DNA of 40,632 bases from a virus, in IMG/VR virus record IMGVR_UViG_3300025000_000218, positions 1-40,632 of that record; one strand, given 5' to 3'. The first letter of the stretch is position 1; each line of letters opens with the position of its first letter. The notes below the pieces were generated by a model. It had not been told where the DNA came from, ran no database searches, and worked only from the letters and a program-made list of their open reading frames with translations. A program made the translations under genes and the position numbers. Shown here one piece after another: positions 1 through 7,913 of the stretch.

Positions 1-144
1 GATCCACTGGTTGAGCGGTATGTGGGCCGGGAGAGATTTCTCCCGTATGGCTTTGAGAAGTGTGATGGCATCACCAGACTAGCACCAGGTTTGGCAGTAA
101 GCGGGATTTACCGGGATTGGACGGGAACTTGTGGGAAGGCTTGA
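1..144 (+). other. Possible truncated ORF crossing the left prophage end
   Basis: An open frame enters at base 1 and runs 47 codons to a TGA at 142-144. It starts DPLVERYVGRERFLPYG and has no start inside the window. The first transposase-type end repeat begins at 79, so the codons after about 25 would be phage DNA. This fits a flanking host gene broken by insertion, but I do not recognise the protein. No target-site duplication can be matched at the right end, so the exact junction is undefined. Confidence 0.3.
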
Positions 145-246
145 TGTGACAGGGATTTGAAGGCGGTCACTCAATAATTGTTTTCGCATGGCGATTTGGC
201 AGTGATTGTAGTGAGAGCAGGGAATTCGCATCCGGTTTGGCAGTGA
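79..246 (+). repeat. attL: Left-end transposase binding sites L1, L2 and L3
   Basis: Three direct 22-bp sites end in TTTGGCAGTRA: L1 at 79-100, L2 at 184-205 and L3 at 225-246. L2 and L3 also share TCGCAT in their outer half. The same sequence occurs twice in inverted orientation at the right end (40579-40622). Start-to-start spacings are 105 and 41 bp, close to the L1-L2-L3 layout I recall for phage Mu. These are the expected binding sites of the MuA-type transposase encoded at 2431. The terminal cleavage point is probably a few bases outside L1, around 70-78, and cannot be fixed from the sequence. Confidence 0.85.
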
Positions 247-250
247 GCAG

Positions 251-760
251 TCACAACGGTTTCTGTGTGGGGAGTTCAATCTTCTCGTACCTGATTTCAT
301 CGACGACGTACTCCGCCAGTTGATCAATAATGTCCTTCATGTTATCGCCGTCTTCTTCCTGCCTGAAGTCAACAACCTCTGAATTATCGCGGCACCGCAG
401 GAGTTGCCCTTTGATGGCCACCTCAAATTTACGAGTGCTTTTTACCATGACGAACCGGTAATTATGATCGGTTTCGGCGTTCACCTCGCGGATCTTGCCA
501 ACCAGCTTCATCGAATCGCCATCGCAGTCAACACCTGCAACCATCTTTGAGTCACGCAACAGGTAATGTTCAAGCCGTTTTCGCAGGTTGTCACGCACCG
601 ATTCCACCACATCCTGTCTTATATCTACAGGATCTGACGTCACGAAATCCGTGGTTTCAAATGGCATGATAACGACTTTGCCAGTACGTTCAACTTTTTT
701 CGTAGTCGACGCACATGCCGAAATCAGTAAAGCCAGCACCAGGATGCAGTACCTTTTCAT
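251..760 (-). CDS. Lipoprotein, probable lysogenic-conversion gene
   Basis: This 169-residue protein starts at the ATG at 760, preceded by AGGAGGG seven bases upstream; a longer frame back to 793 has no ribosome site. Residues 1-16 are a lipoprotein signal (MKRYC..., hydrophobic core, ISAC with Cys16). Ala follows the Cys, which suggests outer-membrane sorting by the enterobacterial rule. The mature part is mixed alpha/beta with two further Cys near the middle and no family I recognise. It lies inside the phage end repeats, 16 bp after the repressor stop on the same strand, so it is probably co-transcribed with the repressor and made in the lysogen. Superinfection exclusion or another envelope change is a reasonable guess from position only. 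Confidence 0.8.
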   Translation of the reverse strand: MKRYCILVLALLISACASTTKKVERTGKVVIMPFETTDFVTSDPVDIRQDVVESVRDNLRKRLEHYLLRDSKMVAGVDCDGDSMKLVGKIREVNAETDHNYRFVMVKSTRKFEVAIKGQLLRCRDNSEVVDFRQEEDGDNMKDIIDQLAEYVVDEIRYEKIELPTQKPL

Positions 761-776
761 AGACCCTCCTGAGATA

Positions 777-1484
777 TCACACCCGCCCTCCAACCCATAC
801 CACGCGGCCGATTATATTTAGCATGCCGATCCGGTCATGTGGCACCAGCTGCGGGTCATAGGCCTTATTATCGCTCTTGATCTGTACCGAGCCGTCATAC
901 AGCTTCTGCAGGCGTTTTGCGATCAGTGAATCATTGAGGCGGAGCACGTAGATGGCATCATCTTTTACGCTCTGCTGGCTTTTGTCCACCAGAAGCAGAT
1001 CGCCTTCCCGGATCGCAGGATACATTGAGTCGCCTATCGCACTGATAAGAAGCAGATCCGAAGGGTTCAGGTGCATACTGGTCCGTACCCAGGCCGACTT
1101 GAAGGCGAGGTGGTCAACTACTTGTTCGCTTTCGACTATTGAGCCGCCGCCTGCCGAGACTTTCACGTTGTACCTGGGCACCAGAACGTATTCTTTATCC
1201 AAATCAGCAGTATCGGCATAAAGATGTGCAGGTTCAGCGACGCCATGTGATTGTTCAGTAATACATTTCGGCCCCTTCCCCATCACCAGCCAGTCAAGTG
1301 AAACCCCTGTCTTTTCAGCTATCAGCGCAAGGCTGTCGCCTTTCGGGATAACACCTTCGTTCCACATCCTATTGAACACCCCTGGGGTAAGACCAATGCG
1401 GCTAGCCCATGGAAAAGGCTTTTCATCGCCTATCAGTTCCTGGAGGCGGGCCTTGAAGTCAGTATTTTCTTTTTCGTAGTTCAC
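777..1484 (-). CDS. Phage repressor, CI-like HTH plus S24 peptidase
   Basis: I chose the GTG start at 1484 (235 aa), with GGGG about 8 bases upstream. An ATG at 1523 in the same frame is possible but lacks a ribosome site and abuts an operator. Residues 8-70 form a CI/XRE-like DNA-binding domain. Residues 98-235 form a LexA/CI S24 peptidase: Ala111-Gly112 as the self-cleavage bond, Ser153 in GDSM and Lys190 in IAKRL. The Ser-Lys spacing of 37 equals that of LexA. The protein should hold lysogeny by binding the TTCGTAGTT sites at 1473-1656 and be inactivated by RecA-stimulated self-cleavage. Mu's own c repressor is not of this class. Confidence 0.92.
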   Translation of the reverse strand: MNYEKENTDFKARLQELIGDEKPFPWASRIGLTPGVFNRMWNEGVIPKGDSLALIAEKTGVSLDWLVMGKGPKCITEQSHGVAEPAHLYADTADLDKEYVLVPRYNVKVSAGGGSIVESEQVVDHLAFKSAWVRTSMHLNPSDLLLISAIGDSMYPAIREGDLLLVDKSQQSVKDDAIYVLRLNDSLIAKRLQKLYDGSVQIKSDNKAYDPQLVPHDRIGMLNIIGRVVWVGGRV

Positions 1485-1656
1485 GACTAAACCCCGAAAA
1501 GAACTTCGAAAAGAAAAACTCATTTCGTAGTTCAATAAATGCAATAAATACAAAATGTTGCGCAAATATACATGATAGTTAAAGATAATTAACTACGAAA
1601 ACAAAATTTACCCGTTGACTGTTTCTAAAAACGGAGTTATTTATGTTTCCGTAGTT
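1473..1656. promoter_or_regulatory. Operator cluster between repressor and ner
   Basis: The 9-mer TTCGTAGTT occurs at 1473-1481 and 1524-1532, its complement AACTACGAA at 1591-1599, and a one-mismatch copy TCCGTAGTT at 1648-1656. A weaker relative AACTTCGAA is at 1502-1510. The sites lie in the AT-rich gap between divergent regulators and bracket the putative early promoter at 1615-1643, as expected for repressor and Ner operators. In Mu this region is also the transpositional enhancer bound by the MuA N-terminus; that role here is inference. Confidence 0.75.
1615..1643 (+). promoter_or_regulatory. Putative early promoter
   Basis: TTGACT at 1615-1620 and TATTTA at 1638-1643 are separated by 17 bp in sigma-70 arrangement. 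A start near 1650 would overlap the operator-like TCCGTAGTT at 1648, and another operator lies just upstream at 1591. It would drive ner, the 1932 gene and the transposition genes. Confidence 0.6.
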
Positions 1657-1685
1657 TAATTTTTTAAACAGCCAAGGCCAAAAAA

Positions 1686-1883
1686 ATGGACCAAAACGCA
1701 TACGTGAGATCGTTGCTAGTCCGTAACCGGATCAAGAACAAGGACGTCGCCGAAAAAGCCCGGGTTACGCCGTCTTGTGTCTCGCGGGTACTACATGGCC
1801 ATGCCGAGAGCCGGAACGTCAAAATGGTCACGGCCGAATTGTTGGGCACCACCTATGAAAAGCTGTGGGGCCGGGCGGCGTAA
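1686..1883 (+). CDS. ner: Ner/Cro-like early regulator
   Basis: This 65-residue basic protein is almost entirely one helix-turn-helix unit. Residues about 18-42 read KDVAEKARVTPSCVSRVLHG, a good XRE-type HTH. It is the first gene right of the operator region and divergent from the repressor, which is the position of Ner in Mu and Cro in lambdoid phages. It should damp both early and repressor transcription after induction. The ribosome site before the ATG is weak. The family call is secure as an HTH protein; the Ner name rests on position and size. Confidence 0.8.
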   Translation: MDQNAYVRSLLVRNRIKNKDVAEKARVTPSCVSRVLHGHAESRNVKMVTAELLGTTYEKLWGRAA

Positions 1884-1931
1884 ATGTTTGACGTAGCGAA
1901 CGGAATTTAACCCAAAAATGAATAGCAAGCA

Positions 1932-2399
1932 ATGACAAAGAGCCGAAAAAATATAGTCAGCGACCAGCTGAACCTCTTCGACATCCTCCGCCAGGAACAA
2001 TCCCAGCGGCAGGCCACGCGCCCTGGCCGTCTCGATATTTCCGCCCAGATCGATCTCGCCATTAAGAATGCCATCAAGAACGCTCCCAAATCCCGCGAGG
2101 TCATTGCGGACCTCATGACCGAACTCACCGGCGAGCGCATCACCGTCCAGATGATCAACAACTGGACCGCCGATAGCCATCCCCACGAAATGCCGGGCCG
2201 GCTTTACCCGGCATTCTGTGTCGCCACGGGCGACATCGAATTGATCAGGATCCAGGCGGAGGCGGCAGGAGTGTATACCCTTCCGGGGCCGGATGCGCTC
2301 AGGGCCGAGATTCAGAAGCTTGACGAGGCAGAGAAACGAATCAAAAGCGACAAGCGCAAACGCTTGATGTTCCTTCAGGAGCTGGAAAAACAGCCTTAG
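1932..2399 (+). CDS. Conserved early protein of Mu-like phages, possible DNA-binding
   Basis: The protein has 155 residues, with a polar N-terminus containing NLFDILRQEQ. A central helical part (about 35-110) resembles proteins seen between ner and A in Mu-like phages: SREVIADLMTELTGERIT, then INNWTA and a hydrophobic stretch ending in ATGDIE. The first of these could be an HTH. The C-terminus is charged and probably coiled coil. It lies 48 bp after ner and 31 bp before transposase A, so it belongs to the early operon. A regulatory or transposition-accessory role is inferred only from place and the HTH-like part. Confidence 0.7.
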   Translation: MTKSRKNIVSDQLNLFDILRQEQSQRQATRPGRLDISAQIDLAIKNAIKNAPKSREVIADLMTELTGERITVQMINNWTADSHPHEMPGRLYPAFCVATGDIELIRIQAEAAGVYTLPGPDALRAEIQKLDEAEKRIKSDKRKRLMFLQELEKQP

Positions 2400-2430
2400 C
2401 CACTGCAATGCAATTCAGGAGGTGGCTCCC

Positions 2431-4626
2431 ATGGAGCTGCAGAAGACCCACTACACCGCTGCCGAACTCGTAGACCTTCCCGGGATGCCGAAGTCCACGA
2501 CCGATAAGTTCGAGTCGAAGGTCCGGGCCATACAGATCATGGCCAACCGGGAGAACTGGGAATTCCGCAATCGCCAGGGACGCGGCGGCGGCCGCGAATA
2601 CCCCATCTCGGCCCTCCCCGTTGAAACCCGCGACCACCTGATGCACGCGCTGGTGTCCGTTGTCGCCGAGGTCCCTGCAATTACCCAGGGTAACGCGATC
2701 GCCACCATCGACGAGCAGCTGCCCGCCAAGCCGGCCGAGCTGAAGGAATGGCAGCGGGAGTGCATGGATGCCCGGATGCGGTTCATCCGGCTCATCGAGC
2801 AGGCCGACGGCTCCGGTATCGGTGTTTCCCGCGCCATCCGGCACCTGGTCGCCCTGGCCGCCGCCGGCAAACTTCCCGCCGGTGTCCAAGACCTGGTGGC
2901 GGTGGCCAACAAGCGGAGCGGCCGCGACACCAAAAAACGCGCCCTCAGCGAGCGCAGCCTGTACCGCTGGTGGGGCACCTGGAAGGAAAAAGGCAACCCG
3001 GTCGCCCTGGCGCCGAAAGACACCGAGCTGGATCCGGACACCGGCGCCCCGAAAATGCCCGCCTGGGCTCCCGACTTCCTCAGGTTCTACCGCCGGCCGC
3101 AGAAACCGTCCGTCCAACAGGCGATCGCCGACATGACGAGAGACCTCCCGGGAGCCGTCATCCCCACCCGCGACCAGGCGTACCGCTTCATCGAAAAATT
3201 CAGCAGCCTCGACATCCAGAAAGGGCGCATGACCGGCGCCGAACTGGCCCGCCTCAAGGGGTACAAGACCCGCGACGCCTCCATGTATGAGCCGTTCGCC
3301 ATCGCACTGTGCGACGGCCACAGCTGCAAGGGGTACGTCGCCCATCCGCGCCACGGCAGACACTTCAAGCCGGAGATCTGCGGCGTCATCGATGCCACGA
3401 CCCGCTTCATGTTCGGCTGGTCCGCCGGGCTCGCCGAGAGCAATCAGACCGTCGCCGACGCGCTGCGCCATGCCATGACCATCAATGAATCGAAGCCGAT
3501 CGGCGGCATGATCGCCATCTGGTACACCGACCAGGGCGCCGGCAACGAGGCTGCGGTCAACGCCGATCCCTACCTCGGCCGCTACGCCCGCCTCGGCATC
3601 ACCCACCAGCACGGCCGTCCCGGCAACCCGAAGGGACGCGGCCGCATCGAGCGGCCCAACCAGTCCGTGTGGATCCCGATGATGAAGCGGCTCCCCACCT
3701 ATACCGGAAAGGACATGGACGCGGGCGCGGCGCGGAAGGTCTACCTGCACCTGGAAAAGTCGGTCCGCGAGGCGAAAAAGACCGGCAGCCGGCCGCAATC
3801 GAAGCTCCTGATCAGCTGGAACGACTTCCTCGCACTTGTCCAGGAAACGGTGGACGAATACAACGACCGGCCGCACACCAAGCTGCCGAAAATCACCGAC
3901 CAGCAGACCGGCCGCATCCGTCACATGTCCCCCCGGGAATACCTGCAGACGTTCATCGACAAGGGGTGGCGCCCCTCGTCCCTTCCCGAAGACCAGCTCG
4001 CCGATCTGTTCCGCCCCTGGGAGGAAGTTACCACGAGAAACGGCCGGGTCACCCTCTTCGGCAAGGATAACTGGTACTACCACCGGGACCTGGAGCACTA
4101 CCACGGCCGCAAGGTCATCCTCGAATACGAGGTCCAGGACGGAAGCAAAGTCTGGGTGCGCGACACCGAGCACAAACGTCTCATCTGCTGCGCCAAGTAC
4201 CACGACAGCGAGATCCCCTTCTTCGCCCCCTCCGCCGTCGAGATCGCCCTCGAGCAGCGGGAAACGCGCCGCCTGGCGCTGGTGGAGAAAAAGGCCGAAG
4301 AGATCCGCGCCGAGCGCCAGGGCGTCTTCGAGGCGCACAACATCACCCCCGAGCCGAAGGTCATCGAAGCCCGCCGTCAGCTGGAAATCGAAATGGCCCG
4401 GCCGGCAATGCCGCCGGCGCCGGCCCCCGTCGCCCAGCCCGCCACCTTCACCGTACCCGCCACGGCGAAAGAACGGTACCGGCTCTGGTGCGCGCTCGAC
4501 GGGCTGATTGTCGGCGGCGAGGAAATCGGCGAAGCGCAGCTGAGGTTTTACGAGGGGTTCAGAAAGACGGCCGACTGGCGGGCCTTCAGGGGTATCGACG
4601 AGGACATGTACAGCCTGCGGAAATAG
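2431..4626 (+). CDS. A: Mu-type transposase A (DDE integrase)
   Basis: The 731-residue transposase binds the end repeats, pairs them and carries out strand transfer. I start it at ATG 2431, eight bases after AGGAGG at 2417-2422; an in-frame GTG at 2422 overlaps that ribosome site and is unlikely. Residues about 4-70 are the Mu-type HTH domain (YTAAELVDLPGMP, then NRQGRGGGREY). The catalytic core carries Asp295 (CDGHSCKG), Asp367 (YTDQGAGNE) and Glu407 (GRGRIERPNQ). A Mu-transposase C-terminal beta-barrel follows around 510-600, then a charged helical tail that in Mu contacts protein B and ClpX. The size suits the family (MuA is 663 aa). Confidence 0.96.
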   Translation: MELQKTHYTAAELVDLPGMPKSTTDKFESKVRAIQIMANRENWEFRNRQGRGGGREYPISALPVETRDHLMHALVSVVAEVPAITQGNAIATIDEQLPAKPAELKEWQRECMDARMRFIRLIEQADGSGIGVSRAIRHLVALAAAGKLPAGVQDLVAVANKRSGRDTKKRALSERSLYRWWGTWKEKGNPVALAPKDTELDPDTGAPKMPAWAPDFLRFYRRPQKPSVQQAIADMTRDLPGAVIPTRDQAYRFIEKFSSLDIQKGRMTGAELARLKGYKTRDASMYEPFAIALCDGHSCKGYVAHPRHGRHFKPEICGVIDATTRFMFGWSAGLAESNQTVADALRHAMTINESKPIGGMIAIWYTDQGAGNEAAVNADPYLGRYARLGITHQHGRPGNPKGRGRIERPNQSVWIPMMKRLPTYTGKDMDAGAARKVYLHLEKSVREAKKTGSRPQSKLLISWNDFLALVQETVDEYNDRPHTKLPKITDQQTGRIRHMSPREYLQTFIDKGWRPSSLPEDQLADLFRPWEEVTTRNGRVTLFGKDNWYYHRDLEHYHGRKVILEYEVQDGSKVWVRDTEHKRLICCAKYHDSEIPFFAPSAVEIALEQRETRRLALVEKKAEEIRAERQGVFEAHNITPEPKVIEARRQLEIEMARPAMPPAPAPVAQPATFTVPATAKERYRLWCALDGLIVGGEEIGEAQLRFYEGFRKTADWRAFRGIDEDMYSLRK

Positions 4627-4644
4627 GCAGGGCCCATAAAGTAA

Positions 4645-4674
4645 AAAACCGGGGCGGCCACCCCGGCTTTTCAT
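4645..4674 (+). terminator. Intrinsic terminator or attenuator between A and B
   Basis: The arms CCGGGG and CCCCGG (4649-4666) enclose a short loop, with an A-run before and CTTTT after. It sits in the 87-bp gap between A and B and could lower B transcription relative to A, or be read through. Confidence 0.65.
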
Positions 4675-4713
4675 CGCCCTGATGGGCGAACTTCAATGAG
4701 AACAGGAGGTAGT

Positions 4714-5457
4714 ATGACACAGAATCACGCCAATTTCAACGAGGGGCTCACCATCGCGCCACTCACCAACGTCGCCCTCTGCCTCGGCGGCATGGAGCGG
4801 GCGCTCCACCGCTCCGAGCACCTCCCGGGACTCGTGGTCCTGAGTGGTCCCTCCGGCTACGGCAAGAGCACGGCCGCCATCTATGCCGCCAACAAGTACC
4901 GGGCCTACCGGGTCGAGGCGAAGGACTCCTGGAACCGCAAGGCGTTCCTGGAGAACGTCCTGAAGGAGATGGGAATCCCACCGGCAAGCACCATCTACGC
5001 CATGCTCGACCAGGTATGCGGGCAGCTCGACGCCTCCGGCCGGCCGCTGATCGTTGACGAGACCGACAACATCGTCGCCCGCGGCTACATCGAAACCGTT
5101 CGCGACATTCACGACGGCTGCCGCACCTCGATCCTGATGATCGGCGAAGAGAAACTCCCCCTCAAGCTCAAACGGTGGGAGCGGGTTCACGGCCGGATTC
5201 TCGATTTCGTCCTCGCACAGCCTGCCGATATCTCCGACGCCCAGCACCTGCGCAAACTCTACTGCACCCAGGTCGCCATCGCCGACGATCTCCTCGAACA
5301 CATCCAACGCGCCTCCAAGGGAAGCGCCCGCCGCATCTGCGTCAACCTGGAGCGGATGCAGGAGGAAGCGGTGTCCCGCGGCATGTCCGAATTCACCTTA
5401 CCCGATGCCCGGGGCCTGGAGCTGTTCACCGGCGAGCCCCCCAAGCGGAGGGACTGA
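4714..5457 (+). CDS. B: MuB-like AAA ATPase, target-capture protein
   Basis: The start at 4714 follows AGGAGGT; an upstream in-frame codon at 4696 lies before that site and is rejected. The protein has 247 residues. Walker A is GPSGYGKST at 45-53 and Walker B is PLIVDETD at 111-118, followed by a sensor-like ILMIGEE. This is the AAA fold of MuB/TnsC-type proteins, which coat target DNA, stimulate transposase A and confer target immunity. It is shorter than Mu B (312 aa) and lacks most of the N-terminal HTH extension, as in several B3-like phages. Its TGA overlaps the next ATG (TGATG at 5455). Confidence 0.93.
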   Translation: MTQNHANFNEGLTIAPLTNVALCLGGMERALHRSEHLPGLVVLSGPSGYGKSTAAIYAANKYRAYRVEAKDSWNRKAFLENVLKEMGIPPASTIYAMLDQVCGQLDASGRPLIVDETDNIVARGYIETVRDIHDGCRTSILMIGEEKLPLKLKRWERVHGRILDFVLAQPADISDAQHLRKLYCTQVAIADDLLEHIQRASKGSARRICVNLERMQEEAVSRGMSEFTLPDARGLELFTGEPPKRRD

Positions 5458-6065
5458 TGGGCCTGAAACCGATCGACAAGCGCAGCCCCTTGGGAACACG
5501 GGAGGCCATCTGGGCGGCGATCCGCCGGCTCAGGGTATTCACCGCCACCGACCTCTGGGGCGAGACCAACTGTTCCAAAGACACCATCCGCGAATACCTC
5601 ACCGGCCTGCGAGCCGCCGGCATCGTCGAGTACTACCACGACACCGAAAAGGGCGCCACCGTGCACCGGCTGGCCCGTGACGGCGGCGTCGAAGCCCCCC
5701 GCGTGCGCCGGGATGGCAGCGAAGTCACCAGCGGCCGCGGCCGGGAAAATATGTGGCGCACCATGCGCGTCCTCAAGGAATTCTCTGCCCGGGATCTCGC
5801 CGTGCAGGCCTCCACCGATGACGTGCAAATCGCCGAGCTGGAGGCGAAGAGCTACATCCACTACCTCCACAAGGCCGGGTACCTGGCCATCACCGTCGAA
5901 TCGAAACCGGGCAGCGCCACCACCCCCGGGCGGGTCGCCCGCTACCGGTTCGTCGCCTCCCGCTACACGGGGCCGAAACCGCCGCAGGTGCAGCGGGTCA
6001 AACAGGTGTACGACCCGAATCAGCGGAAAGTGGTCTGGAAAGGAGGCAGCGATGACGCAGAGTGA
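5457..6065 (+). CDS. Winged-helix-like early protein
   Basis: This 202-residue protein is translationally coupled to B through the TGATG overlap; the open frame further upstream is a shadow of B. Residues 16-66 (AIWAAIRRLRVFTATDLW..., SKDTIREYLTGLRAAGIVEYY) look like a winged helix. Residues about 95-150 look like a second copy (NMWRTMRVLKEFSARDLA, AKSYIHYLHKAGYLAI). Two tandem winged helices suggest DNA binding. The C-terminus is basic and proline-rich. Its place after B points to replication or early regulation. I know no specific function. Confidence 0.75.
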   Translation: MGLKPIDKRSPLGTREAIWAAIRRLRVFTATDLWGETNCSKDTIREYLTGLRAAGIVEYYHDTEKGATVHRLARDGGVEAPRVRRDGSEVTSGRGRENMWRTMRVLKEFSARDLAVQASTDDVQIAELEAKSYIHYLHKAGYLAITVESKPGSATTPGRVARYRFVASRYTGPKPPQVQRVKQVYDPNQRKVVWKGGSDDAE

Positions 6066-6360
6066 CGCCCTCGCCCTCCTGAAGGAAAAGGTGGCCGAAT
6101 TCGGTCAGGCGGCCGTCGCCCGAGAGCTCGGCTATTCGCCGCCGACCATCAACCAGGTCCTGCGGGACAGGTATCAGGGGAACCTGGACAATGTCTACCG
6201 CAAGGTGATCGAGGTCTACGGCAACCAGACCACCATCTGCCCCGTGCTGGGGGAGATCCCCCTCGCCGTCTGCGCCGAGGAACGGGTCAAGGGTTTCTCC
6301 ACCAGCCGCCACCGGCTGTACCGCGCGTGCAAGCAGTGCCCGCAGAAAGGGGGGAAATGA
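6052..6360 (+). CDS. Small HTH protein with C-terminal Cys cluster
   Basis: The ATG at 6052 has AGGAGG five bases upstream and overlaps the previous gene by 14 bp. The product is 102 residues. Residues 13-40 (FGQAAVARELGYSPPTINQVL) form a LacI/XRE-like HTH. The second half has Cys at ICPVLG, AVCAEE and ACKQCP, possibly a metal site. Proteins of this kind are common in the early region of Mu-like phages. A DNA-binding regulator is likely, but the target is unknown. Confidence 0.75.
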   Translation: MTQSDALALLKEKVAEFGQAAVARELGYSPPTINQVLRDRYQGNLDNVYRKVIEVYGNQTTICPVLGEIPLAVCAEERVKGFSTSRHRLYRACKQCPQKGGK

Positions 6361-6686
6361 TGAAAGCGATCGACCTGTTAATTCTCGTTTCCCTCGGCTG
6401 CAACCTGGGCTTCGCCGTTTACTCCATGTTGGAGTACTTCCGGCACAAGAAGCGGAAAGCCGCGCTGCAGGCGCAGCTGGATAAGGAATTCGACGAGGCG
6501 AAAGAGAAGGCGGAACAGATGGGCAACAAGCTGGCGGAGGCGATCCGCAAGGCCACCGGGCAAGCGAGGGAAGTTCGTGATTCCGACGCCGATCGGCTCC
6601 GGGAGGAAGTCCATACCAACGCCCGGCGGCTCGGCAAGAACAGTTCCAGGTGGTTTTATTACACGAACCGTGAGGGCAAGTGCTGA
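6360..6686 (+). CDS. Single-pass membrane protein with charged coiled-coil tail
   Basis: The protein has 108 residues from the second of two adjacent ATGs (6357 or 6360), with AAGGGGGG just upstream and an overlap with the preceding stop. Residues 2-24 are one hydrophobic helix (IDLLILVSLGCNLGFAVYSML). Residues 28-75 are a Lys/Glu-rich coiled coil (FDEAKEKAEQMGNKLAEAI), and the C-terminus is basic. The topology predicts an inner-membrane anchor with a cytoplasmic tail. No family is recognised. Confidence 0.7.
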   Translation: MKAIDLLILVSLGCNLGFAVYSMLEYFRHKKRKAALQAQLDKEFDEAKEKAEQMGNKLAEAIRKATGQAREVRDSDADRLREEVHTNARRLGKNSSRWFYYTNREGKC

Positions 6687-6712
6687 AATCGGCCACTGGC
6701 CAGGAGGGAATC

Positions 6713-7234
6713 ATGAGTCTGCTGCAGAAGGTCATTCACAACGTCGCCATGTTCTACGCCTTTTATTTTGCCGCGATCATGGCGTTTATCGGCCTGCTTG
6801 CCCTCGCCAAGTGGGCACACACGATCATTGAGAGGCGCCGCGAGCGCAGAGAGGAGATACGTCATGCTGAAGAGAACGACCATCAAGAGGATCCTGTCAT
6901 GGTTCGGCTTAATGCGCTCAGGGAAGCTCAGGAGAACGCGCCGGCTGTCGGACTGGCGGGCGACGAGCACGGCGGAGAAGCTGGTGCGGTCGGGAGCCCT
7001 GCAGAGCACGAGGCTCACGGGGTCGCCGCTGGCGCGGCAAAGGTAAGGATTGCCGACGTCAACGAACACGGTGAAATCGCCGGCTACGGCCCCCTGTGGG
7101 CATGCAGCAGCTTCGGTACCGCAGGCCACAACTACCAGGAATGCCGCGTCTGCATGGGCAAGTTCGAGAGTTGGCTTGAAATACAGCGCGGCATCTACAT
7201 GTACCCCGGTCCGGGCTGGGGAATGCCGTATTGA
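6713..7234 (+). CDS. Membrane protein with C-terminal Cys-containing domain
   Basis: The ATG at 6713 follows AGGAGGG, giving 173 residues. Residues 5-32 are hydrophobic (a transmembrane segment, ending ALAKWAHTI) and are followed by a basic and acidic linker. The last 65 residues look like a separate small domain (GYGPLWACSSFG, YQECRVCMGKFESW) with a CxxC. A frame-shifted ORF at 6864-7046 also has a ribosome site (GAGGAG) and a basic product, so one or two genes may exist here. I favour the long frame because its C-terminal domain looks genuine. No function can be given. Confidence 0.55.
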   Translation: MSLLQKVIHNVAMFYAFYFAAIMAFIGLLALAKWAHTIIERRRERREEIRHAEENDHQEDPVMVRLNALREAQENAPAVGLAGDEHGGEAGAVGSPAEHEAHGVAAGAAKVRIADVNEHGEIAGYGPLWACSSFGTAGHNYQECRVCMGKFESWLEIQRGIYMYPGPGWGMPY

Positions 7235-7238
7235 GGCC

Positions 7239-7268
7239 GTGATCCGGGATTCGTGATCCGGGACCGGG
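7239..7268. repeat. Heptamer-periodic repeat array 1
   Basis: Four 7-bp units of the type GTGATCC/GGGATTC/GTGATCC/GGGACCG lie between two genes. The same degenerate family, read on either strand, recurs at 10563, 11287, 11564, 12380, 12424 and 21410. Confidence 0.7.
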
Positions 7269-7291
7269 AAAACCATAAAAGGAGAAATGCA

Positions 7292-7903
7292 ATGACAAAA
7301 CAGTCGGTACCTGCAGGGTACATGGAAGACGCCCAGGGACGGCACGTCCCTATTGAGAGGATCAGGCAGATCGATCTGGAGCGGGACGCTCTGGTAAAGG
7401 AAATCGTGGTCAAGGCCAAAGAGCTGGAGGGGATCATCGCCTCCTTCAAACAGCACACACTGGCGGATATCAGCGCCTTCGTGGAACTGTCGGCGGAGAA
7501 GTACCAGGCCAAGCTCGGCGGCAAGGTCGGCAATGTCACCCTCACCAGCTATGACGGCCGCTACAAGATCGTCCGCGCCATCGACGAGCGGCAGGCGTTT
7601 GACGAGCGCCTCCAGGCGGCCAAGGCACTGATCGACGAATGCATCACCGAATGGGTGGCGGACAGCCGGTCCGAGTTGAGAAGCCTGATTAACGACGTAT
7701 TCCAGGTCGACAAGCAGGGACGGCTCAACACCAACCGTATCCTCTCTCTCCGGCGTCTCGACATCACCGACGAGCGCTGGCTGAACGCCATGGCCGCCAT
7801 CGGCGAATCGCTCCAGGTCGTGGATTCGAAAGCGTACCTGCGGATCTACGAGCGCCAGGAAGACGGCAGCTATAAACCGCTGCCGCTCGATCTGGCGGCA
7901 TAG
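7292..7903 (+). CDS. DUF3164 family early phage protein
   Basis: This 203-residue protein starts at the ATG at 7292, with AGGAG nine bases upstream. The layout matches DUF3164 of Mu-like phages: N-terminal YMEDAQGRHVPIERIRQID, a helical middle, then a beta segment GNVTLTSYDGRYKI. A conserved C-terminal part follows (QGRLNTNRILSLRRLDI, then AIGESLQVVDSKAYLRIYER). The family is always near the transposition genes and has no established activity that I know. It is co-directional with the early operon and separated from its neighbour by a repeat array. Confidence 0.88.
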   Translation: MTKQSVPAGYMEDAQGRHVPIERIRQIDLERDALVKEIVVKAKELEGIIASFKQHTLADISAFVELSAEKYQAKLGGKVGNVTLTSYDGRYKIVRAIDERQAFDERLQAAKALIDECITEWVADSRSELRSLINDVFQVDKQGRLNTNRILSLRRLDITDERWLNAMAAIGESLQVVDSKAYLRIYERQEDGSYKPLPLDLAA

Positions 7904-7913
7904 GGGGTTTTTT

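Noticed and set aside
2422-2430. GTG at 2422 as the start of transposase A
   Set aside because: It overlaps the AGGAGG ribosome site; the ATG at 2431 is correctly spaced from that site.
2341-4674. A 777-codon open frame on the minus strand opposite the transposase
   Set aside because: It is a high-GC shadow: low-complexity Gly/Ala/Arg/Asp-rich sequence, no ribosome site, and exactly antisense to the conserved transposase A.
6864-7046. Separate 60-codon basic ORF within the 6713-7234 gene
   Set aside because: It has a GAGGAG upstream, but the sequence is Arg/Ser/Leu-rich like a frame shadow, while the enclosing frame ends in a plausible Cys-containing domain. Kept only as an alternative.
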